Shown one piece after another: positions 31,670 to 41,018 of a stretch of DNA of 64,000 bases. Within the stretch, counting starts at the first letter, position 1; every line of letters begins with the position of its first letter. The position numbers and the translations under genes are program-made. Source of the stretch: Candidatus Sericytochromatia bacterium S15B-MN24 CBMW_12 (lineage in GTDB: Bacteria; Cyanobacteriota; Sericytochromatia; S15B-MN24; UBA4093); the NCBI GenBank assembly GCA_002083825.1, contig DAZV01000037.1:1-64000 (forward strand). The letters are read 5' to 3'. The notes under the pieces were generated by a model. That model made no database searches. It saw nothing but the letters and a program-made list of their open reading frames with translations, and had not been told where the DNA came from.

Positions 31670-32770
31670 ATGGCGGACGAGGAACGGATTTACGCCTTGC
31701 TCTTGCTGCGAGTTCCGGGCATCGGGTCGCGCCGCGTCAACCGGCTTCGCGATCGCTTCGGTTCGCTGTCGGCGGCTTGGCACGCGCCTCACTGGGAGCT
31801 GCTCCGGACCCCGGATCTGGGCCCGAAGACGCTCGAGGCCTTGGAAGCATGCCGGAAATCGGGGGGCGCTCTCGACGAGGCGCGTCGGGAGGCCGAAACC
31901 CTCGATCGGGATGGCATCTCCATGCACCTGCTCGGCGATTCCCACTACCCTGCTTTGCTTTGCGAGATAGCCGATCCCCCCGCGGCCCTGTTCGTACGGG
32001 GGGAGTTGCCCCTCCACGGCCCGATGGTCGCCCTCGTCGGCACCCGTGCCGCCAGCTCCTACGGCCTCAGGACCGCTCGGCGCCTGGGCTGCGAGCTGGC
32101 CGAACGCGGCGTGATCGTGGTGAGCGGGCTCGCCATCGGGATCGACGCGGCGGCCCACGCCGGCGCCTTGTCCACGGGACTGACCGTCGCGGTGCTCGGC
32201 TCGGGAGTCAATCACGTGACTCCCGCCTGCAACCGCCGGCTGGCGCGAGCGATCGTCGACGGCGGGGGGGGAATTCTCAGCGAGTACCCTCCCGGGACGC
32301 CGGCCGCACCGGGACAGTTCCCCGCCCGAAACCGAATCGTCAGCGGCATGTGCCACGTCACGGTGGTGGTCGAGGCTCCCTTGCGCTCGGGGGCGCTGAT
32401 CACGGCGGACCTCGCCCTGGAGCAAGGTCGGGACGTGATGGCGGTGCCGGGGGCCATCGATGCCAGCCAGAGCGCGGGCAGCCTGGCGCTCCTGAGCCAG
32501 GGAGCGAAAATCGTCACGGGGGTCGATGACGTGCTGGAGGACCTCCCTCGCGATTGGCAGCCGCGACCCGTCCGGGCGTCCCTGCCGCGCGATCTTCCGG
32601 CCGACGAGGCCCGCATTCTCGCGGCCCTGGGAGCGGATCCGCGGCATGTCGACCGGGTCGGCACCATGACCGGGCTACCGACAGCAGTAGTCACCGGCCT
32701 CCTCCTGGTGCTAGAATTGAAATCCTTTGTCGTTCAGCTCCCCGGCAACTTTTACATCCGTCACCCTTAA
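31670..32770 (+). CDS. dprA: DNA-processing protein DprA
   Basis: VALVGTRAASSYGLRTARRL, GLAIGIDAAAHAGAL, FPARNRIVSGM motifs. Confidence 0.95.
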   Translation: MADEERIYALLLLRVPGIGSRRVNRLRDRFGSLSAAWHAPHWELLRTPDLGPKTLEALEACRKSGGALDEARREAETLDRDGISMHLLGDSHYPALLCEIADPPAALFVRGELPLHGPMVALVGTRAASSYGLRTARRLGCELAERGVIVVSGLAIGIDAAAHAGALSTGLTVAVLGSGVNHVTPACNRRLARAIVDGGGGILSEYPPGTPAAPGQFPARNRIVSGMCHVTVVVEAPLRSGALITADLALEQGRDVMAVPGAIDASQSAGSLALLSQGAKIVTGVDDVLEDLPRDWQPRPVRASLPRDLPADEARILAALGADPRHVDRVGTMTGLPTAVVTGLLLVLELKSFVVQLPGNFYIRHP

Positions 32771-32829
32771 GTGGCGCTGCGCCGCGGATCGGGGAGCCCA
32801 TTCCGCGGGCCTAATCTCAAGAGGTATTT

Positions 32830-35142
32830 ATGGCAGCCAAGTCGCTGGTAATCGTAGAAAGCCCCGCCAAAGCCAAGACCATCGCGAAGATCCTGGGCAA
32901 GGACTTCTTCGTCAAGGCTTCCGCGGGCCACATCCGGGACCTTCCCAAGAAGGGGCTCGGGGTGGACGTCAAACGTAACTTCCAGCCGCAATACGAGGTC
33001 TTGCCCGAGAAGGCCAAGGTCGTGAACGAACTGCGCGAAGCCGCCATGGAAGCCAGGGACATCTACCTCGCCCCCGACCCTGACCGAGAAGGGGAGGCGA
33101 TTGCCTGGCATCTCGCCAGCATCCTCGAGGACCTCGCCAAGCCCATGCGCCGGATCGAGTTCAACGAGATCACCAAGGACGCCATCCTGCGGGCCATCCA
33201 GAATCCTCGCGACATCGACCAACCGCGCGTGGATGCCCAGCAGGCCCGCCGCGTGCTGGATCGCCTCGTGGGCTACAAGATCTCGCCGCTCCTCTGGACG
33301 AAGGTCCGTCGCGGCCTCTCCGCCGGCCGCGTGCAATCCGTCGCGGTCCGCCTGATCTGCGACCGCGAGGACGAGATCCGCAAGTTCCAGCCCAAGGAAT
33401 ACTGGTCCCTCACCGCCGAGTTGCTCAAGGGAACCGCCAAGACCTCCTTCAACTCGGAACTCGCGCGCTGGAAGGGAAAGAAACCCGACATCGGCTCGCA
33501 GGCCGAGTCCGACTCCATCGTCGCGGCACTCGAGGGCGCCGAGTACGCGGTCACCAAGGTCGCGACCAAGGATCAGAAGCGCCAACCCTCGGCCCCCTTC
33601 ATCACCTCCACCCTGCAACAAGAGGCCTCCCGGCGTTACGGCTTCACCGTGAAGCGCACCATGACCCTCGCCCAGCAGCTCTACGAGGGAATCGACCTGG
33701 GATCCGAGGGTCCGGTCGGCCTCATCACCTACATGCGTACCGACTCCGTGCGGATCGCCGACGAGGCATGGGAAGAAGCCAGCCAGTATATCGCGGAGCG
33801 CTACGGCAAGCAGTACCTGCCTCCTAGCCGCCGTACGTACGCTTCCAAGAAGGGTGCGCAGGAAGCCCACGAAGCCATTCGCCCCACCTCGATCGTCCGG
33901 ACTCCCGAATCGGTCAAGGCGAAGCTGACCCCGGATCAGTTCAAGCTCTACCGGGTGATCTGGGATCGCTTCGCAGCCAGCCAGATGGCCAATGCCGCCC
34001 TCGCGGTGACGTCGATCGACATCACCGCCGCCGAGGGTATCTTCCGCGCCTCCGATACCAAGATCGTCTTCGCCGGCTACCAGGCCGTCTACCTGGAGAC
34101 TCCCGAGGAGGACGAGGAAGCCGAGAAGAAGCCCTCCAAGCTGCCCGACCTCAGCGAGGGAGACAAGCTCAAGCTGAAGGCTCTCCAGCCCAAGCAACAC
34201 TTCACCCAGCCGCCCCCGCGCTTCACCGAAGCGACCCTCGTTCGGACGCTCGAAGAAAAGGGTATCGGACGCCCGTCGACCTACGCCCCGACCATCGCCA
34301 CGGTCCAGGATCGCGGTTACGTCGAGAAGGACGGCCGGGCGCTGACTCCCACCGAACTCGGCATGCAGGTCAACGAGCAGCTGGTCCAGCATTTCCCCAA
34401 CATCGTCGATCCGAACTTCACCGCCGACATGGAAGACAAGCTCGACGCCGTCGAGACCGGCGAACGCGAGTGGCAGGCGATCATCTCCAACTTCTACGAG
34501 CCGTTCCAGCAGACCCTCAAGATCGCCGCCAAGGAAATGAAACCGGTGGCCATCCCCGCCGGCGAGAACTGCGAGACCTGCGGCGCCGAGATGATGATCA
34601 AGTCGGGCCGCTTCGGCGAGTTCATGGCCTGCTCCAAGTATCCGGAGTGCAAGACCACCAAGCCCATCATCAAGAAGGCGGGAGTGGGCTGCAAGATCCC
34701 CGGCTGCACCGGCGACGTCATCATCAAGGGCACCCGTACGGGCAAGACCTTCTACGGCTGCGAGCGCTACCCCGAATGCACCTTCACCTCATGGGATCAG
34801 CCCACGGACACGCACTGCGTGAAGTGCAGCACCTACATGGTGATCAAGCGTTCCAAGGCGGGCCGCAGCTTCCTGCTCTGCTCCAACGTGGACTGCAAGA
34901 ACATCCAGAACCTTCCCAAGAAGTCCGCATCTTCCGATGGCAAGGGCGACAGCGAGGCGGAGGAAAGCGGCAACGACGCGATCCCCGCGGGAACCCTGGA
35001 AGCTCTCGGCGGCGCGTCCCCGGCAATCGGAACGGAAGCCGGTACCGAGCCCGAAGTCAAGGCCAAGGTGGTCCGCAAGCGCGCTCCTAGCAAGCGCGCC
35101 AGCGCCGCCTCCGAGGCTCCTGCCGATGGGCAGGAGGGCTAG
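32830..35142 (+). CDS. topA: DNA topoisomerase I with three C-terminal zinc ribbons
   Basis: [20 protein letters not shown]; active site [14 protein letters not shown]-terminal CETCG..., GCKIPGC..., CVKCS... ribbons. Confidence 0.98.
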   Translation: MAAKSLVIVESPAKAKTIAKILGKDFFVKASAGHIRDLPKKGLGVDVKRNFQPQYEVLPEKAKVVNELREAAMEARDIYLAPDPDREGEAIAWHLASILEDLAKPMRRIEFNEITKDAILRAIQNPRDIDQPRVDAQQARRVLDRLVGYKISPLLWTKVRRGLSAGRVQSVAVRLICDREDEIRKFQPKEYWSLTAELLKGTAKTSFNSELARWKGKKPDIGSQAESDSIVAALEGAEYAVTKVATKDQKRQPSAPFITSTLQQEASRRYGFTVKRTMTLAQQLYEGIDLGSEGPVGLITYMRTDSVRIADEAWEEASQYIAERYGKQYLPPSRRTYASKKGAQEAHEAIRPTSIVRTPESVKAKLTPDQFKLYRVIWDRFAASQMANAALAVTSIDITAAEGIFRASDTKIVFAGYQAVYLETPEEDEEAEKKPSKLPDLSEGDKLKLKALQPKQHFTQPPPRFTEATLVRTLEEKGIGRPSTYAPTIATVQDRGYVEKDGRALTPTELGMQVNEQLVQHFPNIVDPNFTADMEDKLDAVETGEREWQAIISNFYEPFQQTLKIAAKEMKPVAIPAGENCETCGAEMMIKSGRFGEFMACSKYPECKTTKPIIKKAGVGCKIPGCTGDVIIKGTRTGKTFYGCERYPECTFTSWDQPTDTHCVKCSTYMVIKRSKAGRSFLLCSNVDCKNIQNLPKKSASSDGKGDSEAEESGNDAIPAGTLEALGGASPAIGTEAGTEPEVKAKVVRKRAPSKRASAASEAPADGQEG

Positions 35143-35143
35143 C

Positions 35144-36517
35144 ATGCGGGCCAAGGTCATCGGCGGCGGTCTGGCAGGCTCCGAGGCAGCCTGGCAGCTC
35201 GCCCGGCGGGGCATCGACGTCGACCTCTACGAGATGCGTCCCCAGGTTTCCACCCAGGCGCATCACACCGATCGCCTCGCGGAGCTCGTCTGCTCCAATT
35301 CGCTGGGATCCTTCGGCATGGGCAACGCCTCCGGGCTGCTCAAGGCCGAGATGCGGAAGCTCGGCTCGCTCATCCTGCAGGCGGCGGATCATGCCCAGGT
35401 TCCCGCGGGCGGAGCGCTCGCGGTCGACCGGGATCGCTTCGCAGCCTTCGTCACCGAGGCCATCGCCAACCATCCTCGGATCACCCTGCACCGGGAGGAG
35501 TATCACTCCCTCGGCGTGGACGAATTCACCGTCATCGCCACGGGCCCGCTCACCTCGGAAGCCCTCGGCGAGGAGCTGCGCCGGCACACCGGCGAAGAGC
35601 ACCTTCATTTCTACGACGCGGCGGCCCCCATCTTGACGCTCGAGAGCCTGGATATGGATAAAATCTTCCGCCAGGCCCGCTACGACAAGGGCGAGGGGGA
35701 ATACCTCAACTGCCCCATGACCCAGGAGGAATACGAGGCCTTCTGGCACGCCCTGACCGAAGCCGAAGGAGCCGTCCTCCACCTGGGCGGCGAGGAGAAG
35801 CATTTCTTCGAGGGCTGTTTGCCGGCCGAGGTCATCGCGCGGCGCGGAATCGAAACCCTGCGCTTCGGCCCCATGAAGCCCGTGGGACTCACCGATCCGC
35901 GAACCGGCCGACGTCCCTACGCCGTGGTCCAGCTCCGGCAGGACAACGTAGCGGGCGACCTGTACAACATGGTGGGCTTTCAGACCCAGCTGAAGTGGGG
36001 CGAGCAAAAGCGCGTCTTCCAGATGATCCCCGGCATGGAGCAAGCGGAGTTCGTGCGGCTCGGGGTGATGCATCGCAACACGTACCTGGCGTCCCCCGCC
36101 TTCCTCGACGCCACGCTGCAATGGCGCGAACATCCCAACTGGTTCGTGGCCGGACAGCTCATCGGGGTGGAAGGCTACACCGAGTCCACGGCAGCCGGTT
36201 TGATTGCCGGCATCAACCTGGCTCGCGCCATGCGGTGCGAAACCCCCCTGATCTTGCCTCGAACGACCATGCTAGGCTCGCTCCTGCACTACGTCTCTCA
36301 CGCGGATCCCAAGTCGTTCCAGCCGATGAACTCCAACTGGGGGATCATCGAGGCCTGGCCGGTCAAGATCCGCGACAAGGCCCAGCGGCACCAGCTTCAG
36401 GCCGAGCGATCGCTCGCCGACCTTGAAGCCGCCATGGCGGGCGAAGTCGCTTTGTCTACGCCTCCCTGCGAGGCCCGGTTCACCCTGCGGGATCCGTCCG
36501 TCAATCAACCGAGGTAG
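35144..36517 (+). CDS. trmFO: Methylenetetrahydrofolate-tRNA (uracil-5-)-methyltransferase TrmFO
   Basis: [62 protein letters not shown]. Confidence 0.96.
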   Translation: MRAKVIGGGLAGSEAAWQLARRGIDVDLYEMRPQVSTQAHHTDRLAELVCSNSLGSFGMGNASGLLKAEMRKLGSLILQAADHAQVPAGGALAVDRDRFAAFVTEAIANHPRITLHREEYHSLGVDEFTVIATGPLTSEALGEELRRHTGEEHLHFYDAAAPILTLESLDMDKIFRQARYDKGEGEYLNCPMTQEEYEAFWHALTEAEGAVLHLGGEEKHFFEGCLPAEVIARRGIETLRFGPMKPVGLTDPRTGRRPYAVVQLRQDNVAGDLYNMVGFQTQLKWGEQKRVFQMIPGMEQAEFVRLGVMHRNTYLASPAFLDATLQWREHPNWFVAGQLIGVEGYTESTAAGLIAGINLARAMRCETPLILPRTTMLGSLLHYVSHADPKSFQPMNSNWGIIEAWPVKIRDKAQRHQLQAERSLADLEAAMAGEVALSTPPCEARFTLRDPSVNQPR

Positions 36518-36523
36518 TGTCTT

Positions 36524-37159
36524 TTGAAAGCGGGATTCTACGCGACGACCTCGCATCATGGCTGGATCGAGGTCATCTGCGGGTCGATGTACTGTGGCAA
36601 GACCGAAGAGCTGATCCGTCGGATCAAGCGCGCCGAGATCGCCCGCCAGAACGTCCAGGTCTTCAAGCCCATCATCGATATCCGGTATTCCCCCGAAGAC
36701 GTCAGTAGCCACTCGGGAACCCGGTACCGGGCCGTGAGGGCCAACGGGTCCGACGAAGTTTGGCGGCTAACCGACGAATCGACCGAGGTCGTGGCCATCG
36801 ACGAGGTGCAGTTCTTCGACGACGACGTGATCGAGGTGATCCAGGCGCTCGCCAATTCCGGCAAGCGCGTCATCTGCTCGGGGCTCGACATGGACTTCCG
36901 CGGCGAACCGTTCGGCATCATGCCACGCCTTCTGGCCCTAGCCGAGCAGGTCGAAAAACTCACCGCCATCTGCGTCCAGTGCAACGCTCCGGCAACCCGC
37001 TCGCAGCGTCTCATCGACGGCCAGCCGGCCGAGTGGGACGATCCGGTGATCCTGGTGGGCGCCCAGGACCAGTACGAGCCCCGGTGCCGCAGCTGCCACG
37101 TCGTTCCCGTTCGCCCCGGAGTCACCCAGCTTTCCTTTCCAAGCGTGGATCGCGCCTAG
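36524..37159 (+). CDS. tdk: Thymidine kinase (TTG start)
   Basis: [18 protein letters not shown]-loop; [21 protein letters not shown]; Zn-binding CVQC...CRSC. Confidence 0.95.
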   Translation: MKAGFYATTSHHGWIEVICGSMYCGKTEELIRRIKRAEIARQNVQVFKPIIDIRYSPEDVSSHSGTRYRAVRANGSDEVWRLTDESTEVVAIDEVQFFDDDVIEVIQALANSGKRVICSGLDMDFRGEPFGIMPRLLALAEQVEKLTAICVQCNAPATRSQRLIDGQPAEWDDPVILVGAQDQYEPRCRSCHVVPVRPGVTQLSFPSVDRA

Positions 37160-38029
37160 ATGCATCCCAAGGAGGCGTTCGGCCTGTACTTGGAAATCGA
37201 GCGCAACCTATCCCCCCATTCGCTTCGCGCCTACCGCCAGGATCTCGAGATGTTCCACGTCTTCCTGTCGGATATCCCCCTTGAAAAAGTCGACTACCGC
37301 CTGCTCAGGCGATTCCTCGGTCACCTCAAGCAGCAAGGCTACGAACGGTCGACCATCGCCCGACGGATGGCCACCCTTCGCACCTACTTTCGTTTCCTGG
37401 CCCGGGAACGCCTGGTCCCCGGCAACCCGACGCTGGGCGTTCAAAGCCCCAAGCTGACCCGCAAGCTTCCCAGCTTCCTCGACTGGGACGAGCTCCAGCG
37501 CCTGCTCGCCATTCCCGACGAAAGTCCGCTCGGACTACGAGATCGGGCGCTCCTCGAGCTACTCTACGCCACGGGCATGCGGGTCGGCGAAATCGCCGAG
37601 CTCGATATTCGAAGGCTCGACTGGGAAGAAGCCGAGATCCGCGTGCTCGGCAAGGGCAACAAGGAGCGCATGGTTTTGATGAGCGATAATGCGATGCGCC
37701 ACCTCCGGAGGTATCTTGACGAGGCCCGCCCCGCGCTTCGTCCTAGATCGACCGATCGACTCTTTCTCAACCGCGGCGGGACTCCCCTGAGCCCGCGTTC
37801 CATCCATCGCATGCTCACGGCCCACGCGCGCAAGGCCGGAATCGCCAAGGCCATCTCCCCCCACACCATGCGCCACACCTTCGCGACCCACCTGCTCGAA
37901 GGCGGGGCCGACCTGCGCGTGGTCCAGGAACTCCTGGGGCACGTCAGCCTTTCCACCACCCAGATCTATACGCACGTCAGCCAGGATCGCCTGAAGCAGG
38001 TCTACCAGCAGGCTCACCCCCGCCCATGA
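37160..38029 (+). CDS. XerC/XerD-type tyrosine recombinase
   Basis: ATGMRVGEIAEL (R), KGNKERMV (K), SPHTMRHTFATHLLEGGADLRVVQELLGHVSLSTTQIYTHV (HxxR...H...Y). Confidence 0.95.
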   Translation: MHPKEAFGLYLEIERNLSPHSLRAYRQDLEMFHVFLSDIPLEKVDYRLLRRFLGHLKQQGYERSTIARRMATLRTYFRFLARERLVPGNPTLGVQSPKLTRKLPSFLDWDELQRLLAIPDESPLGLRDRALLELLYATGMRVGEIAELDIRRLDWEEAEIRVLGKGNKERMVLMSDNAMRHLRRYLDEARPALRPRSTDRLFLNRGGTPLSPRSIHRMLTAHARKAGIAKAISPHTMRHTFATHLLEGGADLRVVQELLGHVSLSTTQIYTHVSQDRLKQVYQQAHPRP

Positions 38030-38112
38030 CGTTGCGAGTCGCCAAGCCGCTATGCTATCCTGAGGGACCCACCTCCCGAGGTGGTATGTTGGGAAATCTG
38101 AGAGGGTGACGC

Positions 38113-39246
38113 GTGACCAGCACGGACAAGGCAAGAACGGTCAAACCCTCTCTCGACGCGCAAGCGCTCTCCTGTCCGACTTTTGAGGTCCAGGAGCCGA
38201 TTCTCGCGGAGCTGCTAAGGAACTGGCAACTGCTCGTGGGAGCACCCGATGCGCTAGTGCTCGAAGCCCGGCGGGTTCTTTGCACGCTCGATTGCGAGGA
38301 CCGGCCGCTTCCGGAAATGGCGATAGCCTGGGTTGACGCCTTCCAGGAGCAAGGCCTTGGCCTGCGGCACGCCATGAGCCTCTTCATGGAGGCGCAGTTC
38401 CGCCTCTCAAAGCCGGATGCTGGGCGACTGGCCCGGTTTCAGTTGCATGTCGCCGAGGCGTTCGAACAACGCTGGCACGAAACCCAGAAACGACACTTCG
38501 ATGAGCTGAGGTCGACCAACCGAAAACTTCAGGAAGTCGACAAGAACCGCGCCGACTTCATCTCATCGCTCTGCCATGAGCTGCGCACTCCCCTTACCGC
38601 CATCGCCGGCGCCTCCGAACTCTTGCTGGAGGACTTCGTCGACGAGCTCAGCGGTTCCCAGGAAGAGTACATTTCCATGATCTCCCAGGGCGCCTTCCTG
38701 CTCCGCAGGCTGATCGACGACGTACTCGATCACGCGAAGCTCGATGCCAAGCGCTTAGATCTCAATCCCGAACCCTTGGACGTGATGCAACTGATTCGCG
38801 ACATCGAGATTCTGGTCGCACCCTTGCTCAACGAGAAGGCTATCCGCTGGGATCTCGACGTGCTCGACCCCCTGCCCTTGATTTTCGCGGACGCGGTTCG
38901 CATCCGCCAGGTCCTGCTCAACCTGCTCTCCAACGCCATCAAGTTCACGCCCCATGGGGGACAAGTCAGCATCCGAGCCTGGCTCGAGAAGTCGACTGGT
39001 CGAAAGCCCCCCCTCTTGGCCCTCAGCATCTCCGACACCGGATGCGGCATTTCCCCCGAGAACCAAAAGCTCGTCTTCGAGCGCTTTCGTCAGGTCGGAG
39101 GGCGCGAGGCGCGAGGCACCGGGCTCGGGCTCCCCATTGCCAAGCGCTTGGTGGAACTTCACGGGGGGCGCATCACGCTCAGAAGCGCGGTCGATCAGGG
39201 CTCGACGTTCACTTTCACCATACCGCTCGCCGACGACCTATGCTAG
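38113..39246 (+). CDS. Sensor histidine kinase (cytoplasmic, novel N-terminal region)
   Basis: H-box SLCHELRTPLTAIAG; N-box LLNLLSNAIKFTPHGG; G-boxes DTGCGISPENQ and GTGLGLPIAKRL; GTG start. Confidence 0.93.
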   Translation: MTSTDKARTVKPSLDAQALSCPTFEVQEPILAELLRNWQLLVGAPDALVLEARRVLCTLDCEDRPLPEMAIAWVDAFQEQGLGLRHAMSLFMEAQFRLSKPDAGRLARFQLHVAEAFEQRWHETQKRHFDELRSTNRKLQEVDKNRADFISSLCHELRTPLTAIAGASELLLEDFVDELSGSQEEYISMISQGAFLLRRLIDDVLDHAKLDAKRLDLNPEPLDVMQLIRDIEILVAPLLNEKAIRWDLDVLDPLPLIFADAVRIRQVLLNLLSNAIKFTPHGGQVSIRAWLEKSTGRKPPLLALSISDTGCGISPENQKLVFERFRQVGGREARGTGLGLPIAKRLVELHGGRITLRSAVDQGSTFTFTIPLADDLC

Positions 39247-39394
39247 GTTAAAGGGGGGACGGGTATGATTACCCTAGTGGTCTCGCGGCTCTGAATCAGT
39301 TATGCCGGGATTGCAGCGAACGTTCGGAAGACGAACGTCTGGAACTCGAAAGCAGAGCCAAGACATCACGAATACGAGTCTAGGGATCACTATC

Positions 39395-40996
39395 ATGGCG
39401 GACGCGACACAGACCGAGCAAAACCTGACCGAACTGGCCCTTCTGATGCATGAGATCGAAGGGGTTCGCCAGACGACCCTGCTGGTCGACGACCTGGCCC
39501 AAGGCATTCTCGAAATCCTGACGAATCGGTTCGGGCTCGCCCAGGCTATCCTCCTGCTGGACAACGATCTTTATGTCGCCGCCATGGTTCCGCGGGGGGA
39601 ACTCGAGATGGTTCCGGAGATCGTGCTGGAAGTCATGGCCGAGCGCGAACCTCGCGAAGGCGACTGGGATGGCCGCATGGCCTATTGCTCGCCGTTCTTC
39701 AACGATCATCGCTTCGAGGGAGCTCTCGTGCTCGCGGCGTCCGAGATCTTCACCTCGCCCCAGATCCAGGTCATCGCCTCCTTGATGCCGTTCGTGGCAC
39801 TGATGATCGAGCAACGACGAGGTCAAACTCGACTCGTCGAGCAGGAAAGGAAGCTCACGGAGCTCGGCGCCCTTTACGAGGACGCCCGCGAGCGAGCCGT
39901 CACGGACGGTCTCACCGGTCTTTACAACCACGCCCATTTCAAGGAGTTGCTCGCGCTGGAGTACGCGCGTTGCAAGCGCTATGGCCCTCCCCTGACGCTT
40001 CTGCTCGTCGATGTGGACCACTTCAAGAAAATCAACGATGCCTTCGGGCACCTGACCGGCGACGTGGTCCTGAGGCGGGTCGCCCAGGTCCTGAGGGGCC
40101 AGGTTCGCGACTGCGACTGGGTCGCGCGCTACGGCGGCGAAGAGATGTCGATTTTGCTACCCAGCACCGACCTCAAGGGAGCGATGGTGGTGGCGGAGCG
40201 TATTCGCCGCTTCATCCGCGACATGGTCTTCATCACCGAGGATAAGGTTCAGATCCCCGCGGTCACGGTCTCCATCGGAGTCGCCCAGCAGCGCAAGTCG
40301 GACACCCCCACCGAACTCATCAACCGCGCGGATCAGGCGCTTTACCGTGCGAAGGACAGCGGGCGAAATCAGGTTTGCGCGGAATGCGGCGAACTCTCCG
40401 TTCCCGCAGCCGAGAGCAAGGCCCATCACCAGGATTTCCTCACGACGATCGCCGAAATAGCCACCGACAGCGCCCTCACGGATCAGCTCCGCTCCACTTA
40501 CGCCGAGGACCTGGCCGAACTCGCCAACCGACTCGGTACGGCCGTCGGACTTTCCTCCCTGCAACGGCGAGACATGGTGCTGGCAGCGGCCCTGCTTCAC
40601 ATCGGAAAAATCGCCCTGCCCGAGGAAGCCCTCACCAAGCGCGACGACCTCGACGAAAGAGAGCTGGCCCTCGTGAAGAGCCATCCCCAGCTCTCCAAGC
40701 AGCTCGTGGAGCAGATTGCCGGCATGGGCACCGTCGCCGAGGTCATTCTCTATCATCACGAGCACTGGGACGGCACGGGCTACCCCTACGGCATCACGGG
40801 TCCCGCCATTCCGCTGGTGTCCAGGGTGCTGGCGGTCATCGACACCTTCCTCACCCGGATGAAAGGCGGGGCTGCAGACATCGAACTGGCCCGCTCGGAA
40901 ATTCTGCGCGACTCCGGCACCCGCTTCGATCCGGAGATCGTCAGCGAATTCGAGCGGCTACTCGAACTCCAGCTCCTCGCCATTCACGCGAGGTAA
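39395..40996 (+). CDS. GAF-like/GGDEF/degenerate HD-GYP protein
   Basis: GGDEF region DGLTGLYNHAHF...RDCDWVARYGGEEMSILLP (I-site RxxD present); HD-GYP region with HHEHWDGTGYP but ALLHIGK instead of LLHDIGK. Confidence 0.88.
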   Translation: MADATQTEQNLTELALLMHEIEGVRQTTLLVDDLAQGILEILTNRFGLAQAILLLDNDLYVAAMVPRGELEMVPEIVLEVMAEREPREGDWDGRMAYCSPFFNDHRFEGALVLAASEIFTSPQIQVIASLMPFVALMIEQRRGQTRLVEQERKLTELGALYEDARERAVTDGLTGLYNHAHFKELLALEYARCKRYGPPLTLLLVDVDHFKKINDAFGHLTGDVVLRRVAQVLRGQVRDCDWVARYGGEEMSILLPSTDLKGAMVVAERIRRFIRDMVFITEDKVQIPAVTVSIGVAQQRKSDTPTELINRADQALYRAKDSGRNQVCAECGELSVPAAESKAHHQDFLTTIAEIATDSALTDQLRSTYAEDLAELANRLGTAVGLSSLQRRDMVLAAALLHIGKIALPEEALTKRDDLDERELALVKSHPQLSKQLVEQIAGMGTVAEVILYHHEHWDGTGYPYGITGPAIPLVSRVLAVIDTFLTRMKGGAADIELARSEILRDSGTRFDPEIVSEFERLLELQLLAIHAR

Positions 40997-41018
40997 GCCG
41001 AGGCGCACGCGCATGGAG

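Noticed and set aside
32767-34392. 541-aa minus-strand ORF opposite topA
   Set aside because: Antisense shadow; G/L/D-rich composition typical of complementary-strand translation.
37160-38029. Tyrosine recombinase as an integrase of a mobile element
   Set aside because: Xer-type length and motifs in the conserved dprA-topA-trmFO context; no att repeats, tRNA or phage genes adjacent.
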